Source: Janthinobacterium violaceinigrum (GTDB lineage: Bacteria; Pseudomonadota; Gammaproteobacteria; Burkholderiales; Burkholderiaceae_D). From it: 64,000 bases of DNA. The notes below the pieces were generated by a model. That model searched no databases. It was not told where the DNA came from and worked only from the letters and a program-made list of their open reading frames with translations. The stretch spans positions 62,001 to 126,000 of the forward strand of contig NZ_WFLI01000008.1 of the NCBI RefSeq assembly GCF_009208555.1. The letters run 5' to 3'. Position 1 is the first letter of the stretch, and every line of letters begins with the position of its first letter. This document shows positions 17,390 to 27,042 of this stretch, one piece after another. The translations under genes and the position numbers were made by a program.

Positions 17390-19720
17390 ATGAGCTCCCC
17401 TACCAATTTATTTGCGACCGTTCCCAAGCGGTCTGCCCGCGCTGCCGTGGCGCCTTTCCTGCCGATGTCGCGTGCCGAGATGGACGCGCTGGGCTGGGAC
17501 CAGTGCGACGTCATCCTCGTCACGGGCGACGCCTACATCGACCATCCGAGTTTCGGCATGGCCCTCGTTGGCCGCCTGCTCGAAGCGCAGGGTTACCGCG
17601 TCGGCATCATCAGCCAGCCGGACTGGCTGTCGGCCGACGCGTTCCGCATCCTCGGCAAGCCGCGCCTGTACTACGGCGTGACCGCCGGCAACATGGATTC
17701 CATGGTCAACCAGTACACGGCCGACCGCAAGATCCGCTCCGACGACGCCTACACGGCCAACGCGGAACCGAATAAACGCCCGGACCGCGCCGTCACCGTG
17801 TACGCGCAGCGTGCGCGCGAAGCGTATCCCGACGTGCCCATCGTCATCGGCAGCATCGAAGCCTCGCTGCGCCGCATCGCCCATTACGATTACTGGTCGG
17901 ACAAGGTCCGCCGTTCCGTCTTGCCCGATTCCAAGGCCGATTTGCTGATCTTCGGTAATGCCGAGCGGGCGCTGGTGGACCTGACGCACCGCCTCGCTGC
18001 CGGCGAAGCCATCAAGGATATCCGCGACTTGCGCGGCACGGCTTTCATGGTGCCGTCCGGCTGGCTGCCTGGCGACGACTGGGGCGTGCACAATTCCACC
18101 CGCGTCGACGTGCCCGGCAAGATCGATCCGCACTACAGCCCGTACGAGATGGTGCAGGAAGACAAGACCGCCTGCGCGACCGAGAATGCGTCGAAATCGG
18201 CCGAAGTGATCAAGCCCATCCGCATCATGAGCCGCGAAGAGCGCCTGGCCATGGCCAAGGAAAAGCACGACAAGACGGTGGTGCGCCTGCCTGCGTACGA
18301 CGTCGTCAAGGATGATCCCGTCATGTATGCGCACGCGTCGCGCGTGTTCCACCTGGAATCGAATCCCGGCAATGCGCGCGCCATGGTGCAGGCGCACGGC
18401 GAACGCGACGTGTGGCTCAATCCGCCGCCGTTGCCGCTGGCCATGGACGAGATGGATGGCGTGTACGACATGAATTACGCGCGCGCCCCGCACCCCAGCT
18501 ACGGCAAGGCGCATATCCCCGCGTGGGAAATGATCCGCTTTTCCGTCAACATCATGCGCGGCTGCTTCGGCGGCTGCACCTTCTGCTCGATCACGGAGCA
18601 CGAAGGCCGCATCATCCAGAGCCGTTCGGAACCGTCGATCCTGCGCGAAATTGAGCATATCCGCGATAAAACCAAAGGCTTTACGGGCACCATTTCCGAT
18701 ATGGGTGGTCCGACGGCGAATATGTACCGCCTGGCCTGCAAGGAAAAAGAGATCGAAGTGTCGTGCCGCCGCTTGTCCTGCGTGTACCCGTCCATCTGCG
18801 TCAACCTGGGCACGGACCACAGCAAGCTCATTTCCCTGTATCGCAAGGCGCGCGCCATTCCTGGCATCAAGAAAGTGCTGATCAGCTCGGGCTTGCGCTA
18901 CGACCTGGCCGTGCGTTCGCCCGAGTACGTGAAGGAACTGGTCACGCACCACGTGGGCGGCTTGCTGAAGATTGCGCCCGAGCACACGGAAGAGGGCACC
19001 TTGTCGAAGATGATGAAGCCCGGCATCGGTGCGTATGACGAATTCAAGGAAATGTTCGATCGCTTCTCGCTGGAAGCAGGCAAGAAGCAATATCTGATTC
19101 CGTACTTCATCGCCGCGCACCCGGGCACGACGGACCTGGACATGCTGAACCTGGCCCTGTGGCTGAAGAAAAACAATTTCAAGCTGGACCAGGTGCAAAC
19201 CTTCATGCCCACGCCGATGGCCATGGCCACGACCATGTACCACACGCGCAAGAATCCCTTGCGCAAGGTGACGGCGGACTCCGAAGTGGTGGAAACGGCG
19301 CGTAGCGGCAAGATCCGCCGCACGCATAAAGCCTTCCTGCGCTACCAGGACCCGGCCAACTGGCCTATCCTGCGCGAAGCGCTGGTCAACATGGGCCGTG
19401 GCGACTTGATCGGCAATGGCGACAAGCATTTGATTCCCGCCTGGACTTCGTCCGAGTCGGGCGGCCTGGCCGCAGGCGAACGCAGCCGCCAGACGCATGG
19501 CGCCGGTACGCCGGACAAGTTCAAGGTCACGCCGGGCAAGAACCGTATCGCCCTCGGTGGCACGGCCGCCGCGCCCAAGGCCACGGCTGTCGAGTCGAAG
19601 GTGCGTCCTTCGATCCTGTCGACCATCAAGACCAAGGCCAAGCCCGCCGCCGCACCGATGGGACGTGGCGCCAAGCCGCCGGCCAAGGGCGGTACGCCGG
19701 CCCGCAGCGGCCGCAGGTAA
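17390..19720 (+). CDS. ygiQ: YgiQ family radical SAM protein
   Basis: A 776-aa UPF0313 protein. An N-terminal region of about 340 residues precedes a radical SAM core with CX3CX2C (C392, C396, C399 in CFGGCTFC), which binds the 4Fe-4S cluster that cleaves S-adenosylmethionine. The C-terminus (about 700-776) is a low-complexity, Lys/Ala/Pro-rich tail. The substrate is unknown. It is a lone gene after a 163-bp spacer that follows the palindromic element, with a strong terminator at its end. Confidence 0.93.
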   Translation: MSSPTNLFATVPKRSARAAVAPFLPMSRAEMDALGWDQCDVILVTGDAYIDHPSFGMALVGRLLEAQGYRVGIISQPDWLSADAFRILGKPRLYYGVTAGNMDSMVNQYTADRKIRSDDAYTANAEPNKRPDRAVTVYAQRAREAYPDVPIVIGSIEASLRRIAHYDYWSDKVRRSVLPDSKADLLIFGNAERALVDLTHRLAAGEAIKDIRDLRGTAFMVPSGWLPGDDWGVHNSTRVDVPGKIDPHYSPYEMVQEDKTACATENASKSAEVIKPIRIMSREERLAMAKEKHDKTVVRLPAYDVVKDDPVMYAHASRVFHLESNPGNARAMVQAHGERDVWLNPPPLPLAMDEMDGVYDMNYARAPHPSYGKAHIPAWEMIRFSVNIMRGCFGGCTFCSITEHEGRIIQSRSEPSILREIEHIRDKTKGFTGTISDMGGPTANMYRLACKEKEIEVSCRRLSCVYPSICVNLGTDHSKLISLYRKARAIPGIKKVLISSGLRYDLAVRSPEYVKELVTHHVGGLLKIAPEHTEEGTLSKMMKPGIGAYDEFKEMFDRFSLEAGKKQYLIPYFIAAHPGTTDLDMLNLALWLKKNNFKLDQVQTFMPTPMAMATTMYHTRKNPLRKVTADSEVVETARSGKIRRTHKAFLRYQDPANWPILREALVNMGRGDLIGNGDKHLIPAWTSSESGGLAAGERSRQTHGAGTPDKFKVTPGKNRIALGGTAAAPKATAVESKVRPSILSTIKTKAKPAAAPMGRGAKPPAKGGTPARSGRR

Positions 19721-19735
19721 GCCTGCTGCATCCAG

Positions 19736-19762
19736 AACCCGGCCTGCGCGCCGGGTTTTTTT
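19736..19762 (+). terminator. Terminator after ygiQ
   Basis: The stem AACCCGGC/GCCGGGTT with loop CTGCGC is followed by an uninterrupted T run. Confidence 0.85.
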
Positions 19763-19794
19763 ATGGCTGGCAGCATTCTCCAGGCTGGCGTATT

Positions 19795-19812
19795 TATCTT
19801 GACATCAAGATA
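19795..19812. promoter_or_regulatory. Operator-like palindrome 1 upstream of the transporter
   Basis: TATCTTGACATCAAGATA has perfect 7-bp arms. It contains a TTGACA -35-like hexamer (19799-19804). The form is like MarR-family operators. The binding protein is inferred. Confidence 0.55.
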
Positions 19813-19832
19813 GTATGCGTCCACACTGGAAT

Positions 19833-19850
19833 TATCTTAGCGTCGAGATA
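19833..19850. promoter_or_regulatory. Operator-like palindrome 2 upstream of the transporter
   Basis: TATCTTAGCGTCGAGATA is a diverged copy of the first palindrome, 38 bp away and ending four bases before the transporter ATG. Two related sites suggest cooperative repression. Confidence 0.5.
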
Positions 19851-19854
19851 GTTT

Positions 19855-20737
19855 ATGCCCACCTCTGCTGTCCGCCCCGCCTGGGGCGATATCGTGCTCA
19901 CGGCGCTGGCGCCCCTGATCTGGGGTTCCACGTATATTCGTCACGTCCGAACTGCTGCCGCCGCACCGGCCCTTCACGGCGGCCCTGATCCGCGTGTTGC
20001 CGGCCGGTCTGCTGTTGCTGCTGCTGATGCGGCGCCTGCCCGCGCGGCGCGACTGGGGCCGCGTGCTGATCCTGTCCGCCCTGAATATCGGCGTGTTCCA
20101 GGCCTTGCTGTTCGTGGCCGCCTACCGCTTGCCGGGCGGTTTGGCGGCCGTCGTGGGCGCCATCCAGCCGCTGCTGGTGATGGGCCTGGCCTGGGGCGTG
20201 GAAGGGCGCCGCCCGGCCCGCCTGGCCCTGGGCGCCAGCGTGCTGGGCGTGGCCGGCATGGGCGTCTTGCTGCTGTCGCCGCGCACCGTGTGGGAACCCA
20301 TCGGCATTGCCGCAGCGCTGGGCGGCACGGCTTGCATGGCGGCCGGCACCTATCTGACGCGGCGCTGGAAGCCGGACTTGCCCGTGCTGGCGCTGACGGG
20401 CTGGCAATTGCTGCTGGGCGGCCTGATGCTGGCGCCCGTCGCCTGGCTGGCCGACGCACCGTTGCCGGCGCTATCCCTGCAGCAAGTCCTGGCCTATGCC
20501 TACCTGTGCCTGGCCGGTGCCTTGCTCGCGTACGCCTTGTGGTTCCGCGGCATCGCCAGGCTCTCGCCCGTGGCCGTGTCCTCGCTGGGACTGCTCAGTC
20601 CCCTGATGGCCGTCGTGCTGGGCTGGGCCTTGCTGGGCCAGGCCATGACGGGCTGGTCGATGCTGGGCCTGCTGCTGGTGCTGGCCAGCGTGCTGGCTGT
20701 GCAGTGGGCGAGCGCCCGTCCCGCAACAAACCCCTGA
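19855..20737 (+). pseudogene. EamA/DMT-family transporter gene with a one-base frameshift
   Basis: The first 28 codons read MPTSAVRPAWGDIVLTALAP then LIWGSTYI, the usual start of an EamA (drug/metabolite) transporter. The frame then leaves the family sequence. Removing one base near 19939 continues as VTSELLPPHRPFTAALIRVL and runs to the stop at 20735-20737 with about nine further hydrophobic segments. The repaired protein would be about 293 aa, the normal size. The gene is therefore either inactivated by a +1 insertion or carries an assembly error. An internal start at 19994 would lack the first helix or two. The rest looks under purifying selection, which suggests a recent change. Confidence 0.8.
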
Positions 20738-20758
20738 TTTCCGCGCATTTCTCCCAGG

Positions 20759-20786
20759 CAGGCCGATCGCATCGGCCTGTCTGCTT
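20759..20786 (+). terminator. Hairpin after the transporter gene
   Basis: The 9-bp stem CAGGCCGAT/ATCGGCCTG with a 3-nt loop is followed by a pyrimidine-rich but interrupted tail. Confidence 0.4.
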
Positions 20787-20867
20787 CCCTCTGAACGTCC
20801 CCTTTTTGCTGCACCGCACATACAGTTTTGCTTGCACTGGTATGGGGCATTGAGGCACTATTCGCTT

Positions 20868-20885
20868 CGCGCAAACGTTTGCGCG
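20868..20885. promoter_or_regulatory. LacI-type operator of the rbs operon (probable RbsR site)
   Basis: CGCGCAAACGTTTGCGCG is a perfect 18-bp palindrome with the central CG typical of LacI/PurR/RbsR operators. It lies 60 bp before rbsB. The operon encodes its own LacI-family regulator, which is the likely binder. Confidence 0.8.
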
Positions 20886-20945
20886 CAATGAAATTCCACA
20901 AAAGCATGCAGTACACGTGCTTGACCAACAACTCTGGAGACGCTC

Positions 20946-21905
20946 ATGACATCCCGTATTCGCCTGAAAATGATTGCCGCCGCTGTCCTGGTGTGTGCCT
21001 TGCCTGCCGTGCCGGCGATGGCGCAGACGCCTGCAAAGCCGAAAGTGGCGCTGGTGATGAAGTCGCTCGCCAACGAATTTTTCCTGACCATGGAAAACGG
21101 CGCCAAGGCGCATCAGAAGGCCAATGCCGCCAAGTACGACTTGCTGTCGAACGGCATCAAGGATGAAACGGATACGTCGAGCCAGATCAAGCTGGTCGAG
21201 CAAATGATCGTCTCGCGCGTCAATGCGCTGGTGATTGCGCCGGCCGATTCGAAAGCGCTGGTGCCGGTGCTGAAGAAAGCCATCGACGCGGGCATCATCG
21301 TCGTCAATATCGACAACAAGCTCGACGCGGGCGCCCTGAAAGAGAAGGGCATCACCGTGCCGTTCGTGGGCCCGGACAACCGTAAGGGCGCCAAGGTGGT
21401 CGGCGACTACCTGGCCCAGCAAATCAAGAAGGGCGACCCCGTCGGCATCATCGAAGGCGTGTCCACCACCTACAACGCGCAGCAGCGCACCCTGGGTTTC
21501 CAGGACGCCATGACGGCAGCCGGTGCGAAAGTCGTCAGCGTGCAGTCGGGCCAGTGGGAAATCGCCCCTGCCAACACGGTGGCGGCCGCCATGCTGAACG
21601 CCAACCCGAACATCAAGGCTTTGCTGTGCGGTAACGACAACATGGCCATCGGCGCCGTGTCCGCCATCAAGGCGGCCGGCAAGACGGGCAAGGTGCTGGT
21701 CGTCGGCTACGACAACATCAATGCCATCAAGCCGATGCTGGCCGATGGCCGCGTGCTGGCCACCGCCGACCAGTTCGGATCGCAGCAAGCCGTGTTCGGC
21801 ATCGACACCGTGCTGAAAGCCTTGGCGCAGAAGAAGAAACAGGCCGATCTGGGTGGCGTCATCGAAACCAAGGTCGAACTGGTCGCCAAGGGCGCCAAGT
21901 CCTGA
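20946..21905 (+). CDS. rbsB: Ribose ABC transporter, periplasmic binding protein RbsB
   Basis: A 319-aa type I sugar-binding protein with a signal peptide (AAAVLVCALPAVPAMAQ). It captures ribose in the periplasm and delivers it to RbsAC. Motifs include VALVMKSLANEFF, the IAPADSKALVPVLKKA stretch, and CGNDNMAIGAVSAIKAAGK. GGAG precedes the ATG by about six bases. It is the first gene of rbsBACRKD. A strong hairpin follows its stop, which would favour higher levels of RbsB than of the membrane parts. The related allose or autoinducer-2 binders are possible, but rbsK and rbsD support ribose. Confidence 0.9.
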   Translation: MTSRIRLKMIAAAVLVCALPAVPAMAQTPAKPKVALVMKSLANEFFLTMENGAKAHQKANAAKYDLLSNGIKDETDTSSQIKLVEQMIVSRVNALVIAPADSKALVPVLKKAIDAGIIVVNIDNKLDAGALKEKGITVPFVGPDNRKGAKVVGDYLAQQIKKGDPVGIIEGVSTTYNAQQRTLGFQDAMTAAGAKVVSVQSGQWEIAPANTVAAAMLNANPNIKALLCGNDNMAIGAVSAIKAAGKTGKVLVVGYDNINAIKPMLADGRVLATADQFGSQQAVFGIDTVLKALAQKKKQADLGGVIETKVELVAKGAKS

Positions 21906-21920
21906 TCGTTTGATCCCGCC

Positions 21921-21964
21921 GGGGCCGGCGCCTGCTTGCTCACCGAGCAGGCGGTGCCGGCCCC
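21921..21964 (+). promoter_or_regulatory. Intercistronic hairpin rbsB-rbsA
   Basis: The outer stem GGGGCCGGC/GCCGGCCCC and inner stem GCCTGCT/AGCAGGC give 16 base pairs with a GGT bulge and a 9-nt loop. There is no T run. It probably stabilises the rbsB message or reduces downstream expression, as hairpins do after other binding-protein genes. Confidence 0.6.
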
Positions 21965-21989
21965 GCCGCCACTACCGCGGAGTTTTATC

Positions 21990-23543
21990 ATGCCTACCGA
22001 CATTCCCCCGGCGCCCTCGGCCGCCCTCCCTCTATTGACCCTGGATAACATCGGCAAGTCCTATGTCGGCCCCGTGCTGGGCGGCGTGGGCTTGCGCTTT
22101 GCCCCTGGCCAAGTGCTGGCGCTGACGGGAGAGAACGGCGCGGGCAAGAGCACCCTGTCGAAGATCATCTGCGGCCTGGAGCAAGCCACCACGGGCACGA
22201 TGCTGCTCGACGGCAAGCCTTACCAGCCCGCCTCGCGCGGCGCCGCCGAGGCGCTGGGCATCCGCATGGTGATGCAGGAACTCAACCTGATTCCCACCCT
22301 GTCGATCGCGGAAAACCTGTACCTCAAGAATTTGCCGCAGCGCTTCGGCTTCATCGACCGCACCCGCCTCGAACGCGACGCGCGCGAACAGATGGAGAAA
22401 GTGGGCCTGGGCGGCCTCGACCCGTGGACTTTGGTCGGCGAACTGGGCATCGGCCACCAGCAGATGATCGAGATCGCGCGCAACCTGATCGGCGCCTGCC
22501 GCCTGCTGGTGCTCGATGAGCCGACTGCCATGCTGACGCACCGCGAAGTGGAATTGCTGTTCCTGCAGATCGAGCGCCTGAAGGCCGAAGGCGTGTGCAT
22601 CATCTATATCTCGCACCGCCTGGAAGAACTCAAGCGCGTGGCCGACCGCATCGCCGTGCTGCGCGACGGCCAGCTCGTGTGCGACGACGACATCGCGGGC
22701 CACTCCGCCGCCGACCTGGTCAGCCTGATGGTGGGCCGCTCGGCCGACGACGCCGTCGACCTGAGCGGACGCACCATCGGCGCGCCGCTGCTGCGCGTGC
22801 GGGGCCTGGCGCGCGGCAAGGTGGTCAACCCCACCTCGTTCGACTTGCGCGCCGGTGAAATCCTCGGCATCGCCGGCCTGATCGGCTCGGGCCGCACGGA
22901 ATTGCTGCGCCTGATCTTTGGCGCCGACCGCGCCGATGCGGGTGACATTTTCCTCGGCGACAGCGCCACGCCTGCTGCCTTGCACTCGCCGCAGGCGGCC
23001 GTAAAAGCCGGCATCGCCATGATCACGGAAGACCGCAAGGGACAAGGCTTGTTGCTGCGCCAGTCCATCGCCGTCAACACGACCCTGGCCTCGCTCGACA
23101 CCGTCAGTGGCGCCGGCTGGCTCAACGACACGGCCGAAGCGACGGTGGCTGACGACTACATCCAGCGCCTGGGCATCCGCTCGCGCAACAGCGCGCAAAC
23201 GGTGGCCGAGCTCTCTGGCGGCAACCAGCAAAAGGTGGTGATCGCCCGCTGGCTGTACCGCGACTGTCCCGTGATGCTGTTCGACGAGCCCACGCGCGGC
23301 ATCGACATCGGCGCCAAGTTTGATATTTATCAGGTGCTGGCGGAGCAGGCGCGCCAGGGCAAGGGCCTCGTCATCGTCTCGAGCGACTTGCGCGAGCTGA
23401 TGCTGATCTGCGACCGCATCGCCGTCATGAGCGCGGGCAGCATCGTCGACACCTTCGAGCGCGGCGCCTGGAGCCAGGACGCGCTGCTGTCGGCCGCGTT
23501 CTCCGGCTATTTGACCCCCACTTCCACCCCAGCTGCGGCCTGA
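21990..23543 (+). CDS. rbsA: Ribose ABC transporter ATPase RbsA
   Basis: A 517-aa double ATPase that powers ribose import. The first domain has Walker A GENGAGKST and Walker B LLVLDEPTAM. The second has a degenerate Walker A (GLIGSGRTE) and signature LSGGNQQK, the usual asymmetry of the sugar CUT2 family. The start is the ATG with CGGAG upstream; 18 in-frame codons before it overlap the intercistronic hairpin. It is followed 18 bp later by rbsC. Confidence 0.93.
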   Translation: MPTDIPPAPSAALPLLTLDNIGKSYVGPVLGGVGLRFAPGQVLALTGENGAGKSTLSKIICGLEQATTGTMLLDGKPYQPASRGAAEALGIRMVMQELNLIPTLSIAENLYLKNLPQRFGFIDRTRLERDAREQMEKVGLGGLDPWTLVGELGIGHQQMIEIARNLIGACRLLVLDEPTAMLTHREVELLFLQIERLKAEGVCIIYISHRLEELKRVADRIAVLRDGQLVCDDDIAGHSAADLVSLMVGRSADDAVDLSGRTIGAPLLRVRGLARGKVVNPTSFDLRAGEILGIAGLIGSGRTELLRLIFGADRADAGDIFLGDSATPAALHSPQAAVKAGIAMITEDRKGQGLLLRQSIAVNTTLASLDTVSGAGWLNDTAEATVADDYIQRLGIRSRNSAQTVAELSGGNQQKVVIARWLYRDCPVMLFDEPTRGIDIGAKFDIYQVLAEQARQGKGLVIVSSDLRELMLICDRIAVMSAGSIVDTFERGAWSQDALLSAAFSGYLTPTSTPAAA

Positions 23544-23561
23544 TCCGCCGGAAAGATTCCC

Positions 23562-24533
23562 ATGACCACCAATTCCTCTCCTTCGTATCTGCAGCGCAGC
23601 CTGGCCGACCTGAAAAACTACGGGGGCCTGATCGGCGCCCTGCTGGCCATGTGCGTACTGTTCTCGTTTGCCAGCGAAAACTTCTTTACCCTGGCCACCC
23701 TGAGCACCCTGTCCAACAACATCCCCACCCTGGTGGTGATGGCCGTCGGCATGACGTTCGTGCTGATCATCGGCGGCATCGATCTGTCCGTCGGTTCCGT
23801 GATGGCGCTGGCCGCTTCCGTGCTGTCCCTGGCCGTCGTGCACTGGGGCTGGCCCGTGTGGAGCGCGGCCCTGCTGGGCATGTTCGTCGCGGCCCTGTGC
23901 GGCGCCACGACGGGCCTCATTTCCGTCGGCTGGCGCATCCCCTCGTTCATTGTGTCCTTGGGCGTGCTGGAAATGGCGCGGGGGCTGGCCTATCAAGTGA
24001 CCAATTCGCGCACGGAATACATCGGCAGCGCCGTCGACGGCATCAGCTCGCCGATCGCGTTCGGTCTGTCGCCTGCCTTCATCGCTTCGATCGCCATCGT
24101 CGTCATCGGCCACCTGGTGCTCACGCGCACGGTGCTGGGACGCCACTGGATCGGCATCGGCACGAATGAAGAAGCCGTGCGGCTGTCCGGCATCAACACG
24201 AAGCCGTCGAAAGTGCTGGTGTTTGCCTTGATGGGCTTTCTCGCCGGCGTGGGCGCGCTGTTCCAGGTGTCGCGCCTGGAAGCGGCCGACCCGAACGGCG
24301 GCGTGGGCATGGAATTGCAAGTGATCGCCGCCGTGGTGATCGGCGGCACCAGCCTGATGGGTGGTCGCGGTTCCGTCATCAGCACGTTTATCGGCGTATT
24401 GATCATTTCCGTGCTGGAAGCGGGCCTGGCGCAAGTGGGTGTGTCGGAACCCGTGAAACGCATCGTCACGGGCCTGGTGATCGTCGCTGCCGTGGTGCTC
24501 GACACCTACCGCCGCCGCGGCGAACGCGCCTAA
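23562..24533 (+). CDS. rbsC: Ribose ABC transporter permease RbsC
   Basis: A 323-aa inner-membrane permease of the CUT2 family with about eight to ten hydrophobic segments and the family stretch MTFVLIIGGIDLSVGSVMAL. It forms the dimeric channel energised by RbsA. GCCGGAAAG precedes the ATG. It lies between rbsA and rbsR with short gaps, in the same operon. Confidence 0.93.
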   Translation: MTTNSSPSYLQRSLADLKNYGGLIGALLAMCVLFSFASENFFTLATLSTLSNNIPTLVVMAVGMTFVLIIGGIDLSVGSVMALAASVLSLAVVHWGWPVWSAALLGMFVAALCGATTGLISVGWRIPSFIVSLGVLEMARGLAYQVTNSRTEYIGSAVDGISSPIAFGLSPAFIASIAIVVIGHLVLTRTVLGRHWIGIGTNEEAVRLSGINTKPSKVLVFALMGFLAGVGALFQVSRLEAADPNGGVGMELQVIAAVVIGGTSLMGGRGSVISTFIGVLIISVLEAGLAQVGVSEPVKRIVTGLVIVAAVVLDTYRRRGERA

Positions 24534-24547
24534 GCGCCACATCGCCC

Positions 24548-25606
24548 ATGGCAACCATCAAGCAAGTGGCGCAGGCGGCGGGGGTGTCGTTCACCACCGT
24601 GTCGCACGTCCTCAACAATACCCGCCCCGTCAGCGACGAGGCGCGCCGCGCCGTGCTGGCGGCGGCGGAGCAATTGCATTACGTGCCCAGCGCGCTGGCG
24701 CGTTCCTTGCGCAGCCGCAGCACGGGCACCATCGGCCTGATCATTCCGAATAATACGAATCCGTATTTCTCGGAAGTGGCGCGCGGCATCGAGGACAGCT
24801 GCTACGCGGCCGGCTACAGCGTCATTTTGTGCAATTCCGATGACGACCCCGTCAAGCAGCGCGACTACCTGAACGTGCTGCTGACCAAGCGCTGTGACGG
24901 CCTGATCCTGTCCGCGCTGGCCGACAGCGATGGCGAATTGCTGCGCAAGATGAAGGTGCCGGCCGTGCTGCTCGATCGCGCGCCCAGCGACCTGTCCATC
25001 GATGCCGTGGCTGTCGACAACCGGGCCGGCGGCGTGCTGGCCGCGCGCCACCTGCTGGGGCTGGGACGCCGGCGCCTCGCCTGCATCGCCGGTCCCCGCG
25101 AAGTGAGCATTTCCAACGACCGCATCGCCGGCGCGCGCAGCGCCATGGCGGACGCGGGCGTGGCCCTGGCCGACGCGCTGTGCCGCCATAGCGATTTTAC
25201 GAGTGCGGGCGGCTATGCGGCCGCGCTGGATTTGCTGGCGCTGCCGCCAGGCCAGCGCCCCGACGCCTTGTTCTGCTGCAATGACTTGATGGCGTTTGGC
25301 GCCCTGCGCGCCGCCGCCGAGCGCGGTATCGCCGTGCCCGGCGAACTGGCCGTCGTGGGCTTCGACGATATCGACCTGGCCAGCTTCGTGCATCCGGCCC
25401 TGAGCAGCGTGGCGCAAAACACGCGCGAGCTGGGCCACATCACGGCTGCCTGCCTGCTGGCGCGCATCGCCGACCCCGCCTTGCCGCGCCAGCAGCGCAG
25501 CATCGCACCCGCGCTGCACGTGCGCGGCTCCAGCGTGGCTGCCACTGTAACTTCTTCCGCACCTACTTCTTCACCTGCAACTGAACTGATGGGAATGACA
25601 TCATGA
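24548..25606 (+). CDS. rbsR: LacI-family regulator RbsR
   Basis: A 352-aa regulator with the LacI HTH and hinge (MATIKQVAQAAGVSFTTVS, HVLNNTRPVSDEAR) followed by a sugar-binding domain. It probably represses the operon through the palindrome at 20868 and is released by ribose. Its location inside the operon, between transporter and kinase genes, implies autoregulation. The stop overlaps the rbsK start (ATGA). The last 20 residues are a Ser/Thr/Ala-rich tail beyond the usual domain end. Confidence 0.88.
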   Translation: MATIKQVAQAAGVSFTTVSHVLNNTRPVSDEARRAVLAAAEQLHYVPSALARSLRSRSTGTIGLIIPNNTNPYFSEVARGIEDSCYAAGYSVILCNSDDDPVKQRDYLNVLLTKRCDGLILSALADSDGELLRKMKVPAVLLDRAPSDLSIDAVAVDNRAGGVLAARHLLGLGRRRLACIAGPREVSISNDRIAGARSAMADAGVALADALCRHSDFTSAGGYAAALDLLALPPGQRPDALFCCNDLMAFGALRAAAERGIAVPGELAVVGFDDIDLASFVHPALSSVAQNTRELGHITAACLLARIADPALPRQQRSIAPALHVRGSSVAATVTSSAPTSSPATELMGMTS

Positions 25607-26511
25607 TCGTGGTTATCGGCAGCATCAATATGGACCTGGTCTTGCGCGTGCCGCGCATGCCCCTCCCCGGCGAAACCCTGACGGGCGGCGCTTTTAGAAC
25701 CATCCCTGGCGGCAAGGGCGCCAACCAGGCCGTCGCATGCGCGCGCATGAGCGGCAAGGTGGCGGGCGCCCAACAAGTGGCCATGGTCGGCTGCGTGGGC
25801 GACGACGCGTTCGGCGCGACGTTGCGCGCGGCGCTGGTGGGCGACGGCATCATCGACAGCCACATCACCACCTTGCCCGGCGTCGCGTCCGGCATCGCTT
25901 CGATTCTCGTCGACGACAACGGCCAGAACAGCATCGTCATCGCGGGCGGCGCCAACGATCTGTTGAGCCCCGCGCACATTGATGCGGCGCAAGGTTTGAT
26001 CGAACAGGCTGATATCGTCGTGCTGCAGCTGGAAACGCCGATGGACACCGTCGTGCACGCGATCAAGCTGGCCCGTTCGCTGGGCAAGACCGTGGTGCTG
26101 AACCCGGCTCCGGCCGCCAGCCTGCCGGACGGCGTGCTGGAACTGGTCGACTATCTGATTCCAAATGAAATCGAAGCGGCCATGCTGGCAGGCGTCAGCC
26201 CGGATGGCGCGGATGCCAAGGCGCTGGCCGCCGCGCTGCAAAAGCTGGGCAGCGACAACGTCATCATCACCCTGGGTTCCAAGGGCGTGCACGCGGCCCT
26301 GTATGGCGGCGATTACACCTTCCCCGCCGAAGTGGTGCAAGCCGTCGACACGACGGCCGCCGGCGACACGTTCATCGGCGGTTTTGTCGCGGGCCTGGCG
26401 TCCGGCATGGACGAGGCCGAATCCATCCAGCAAGGCCAGCGCGCGGCCGCCTGGAGCGTCACCAAACCTGGCGCGCAAACCTCGATTCCCCACTTGCACG
26501 AGCTGTTCTAA
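25603..26511 (+). CDS. rbsK: Ribokinase RbsK
   Basis: A 302-aa PfkB-family kinase that phosphorylates D-ribose to ribose 5-phosphate. Motif 1 is [10 protein letters not shown] near the N-terminus. The catalytic signature [13 protein letters not shown], with the catalytic Asp in AAGD, is near residue 250. It is translationally coupled to rbsR by a four-base overlap and followed four bases later by rbsD. Confidence 0.94.
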   Translation: MIVVIGSINMDLVLRVPRMPLPGETLTGGAFRTIPGGKGANQAVACARMSGKVAGAQQVAMVGCVGDDAFGATLRAALVGDGIIDSHITTLPGVASGIASILVDDNGQNSIVIAGGANDLLSPAHIDAAQGLIEQADIVVLQLETPMDTVVHAIKLARSLGKTVVLNPAPAASLPDGVLELVDYLIPNEIEAAMLAGVSPDGADAKALAAALQKLGSDNVIITLGSKGVHAALYGGDYTFPAEVVQAVDTTAAGDTFIGGFVAGLASGMDEAESIQQGQRAAAWSVTKPGAQTSIPHLHELF

Positions 26512-26515
26512 GACC

Positions 26516-26908
26516 ATGAAAAAGACTCCGCTGCTCAATATCGCACTGTCGCAACTGATCGCCTCGCTGGGCCATGGCGACATGCTCGTCATCGGCGACG
26601 CGGGCTTGCCCTCGCAGCCGGGCGTGCCCCTGATCGACCTGGCCCTGACGCGCGGCATTCCCGGCTTCGTCGATACCGTGAATACCGTGCTGAGCGAAAT
26701 GCAGGTGGAATACCATCTGCTCGCCAGCGAATTGCCGCAGCACAATCCCGCCATGGCGGCGCAGGTGGCGGCCCTGGCCTTGCCCGATGCGCGCCAGATC
26801 ACGCACGAGGAGTTCAAGCAACTGTCCAGGGGGGCGCGCGCCATCGTGCGCACGGGTGAATGCAGTCCGTATGCCAACATCATTCTGGTGGCCGGCGTCG
26901 TGTTCTAA
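26516..26908 (+). CDS. rbsD: D-ribose pyranase RbsD
   Basis: A 130-aa enzyme that converts beta-pyranose to beta-furanose ribose, the form used by ribokinase. The catalytic His20 is in [16 protein letters not shown], and the C-terminal [18 protein letters not shown] is diagnostic. The start is the ATG immediately after rbsK. In E. coli rbsD is the first gene of its operon; here it is the last. Confidence 0.95.
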   Translation: MKKTPLLNIALSQLIASLGHGDMLVIGDAGLPSQPGVPLIDLALTRGIPGFVDTVNTVLSEMQVEYHLLASELPQHNPAMAAQVAALALPDARQITHEEFKQLSRGARAIVRTGECSPYANIILVAGVVF

Positions 26909-27042
26909 CGCAAACAAAGCTCAGACTGTTTGCCAAAAACATCAACGGTATTGTCCTCACTGAAATAGTTATCCTTCGGCAAAAGGGGCGGCTACAATAG
27001 CCTTATTCCTGCCAACTCGGCAGATCCCTGTGGTGTCTTGCC

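Noticed and set aside
22032..24554. 840-codon open frame on the minus strand opposite rbsA and rbsC
   Set aside because: It is a His/Gln/Arg/Ala-rich low-complexity translation, typical of the antisense of GC-rich genes. The + strand genes have clear families.
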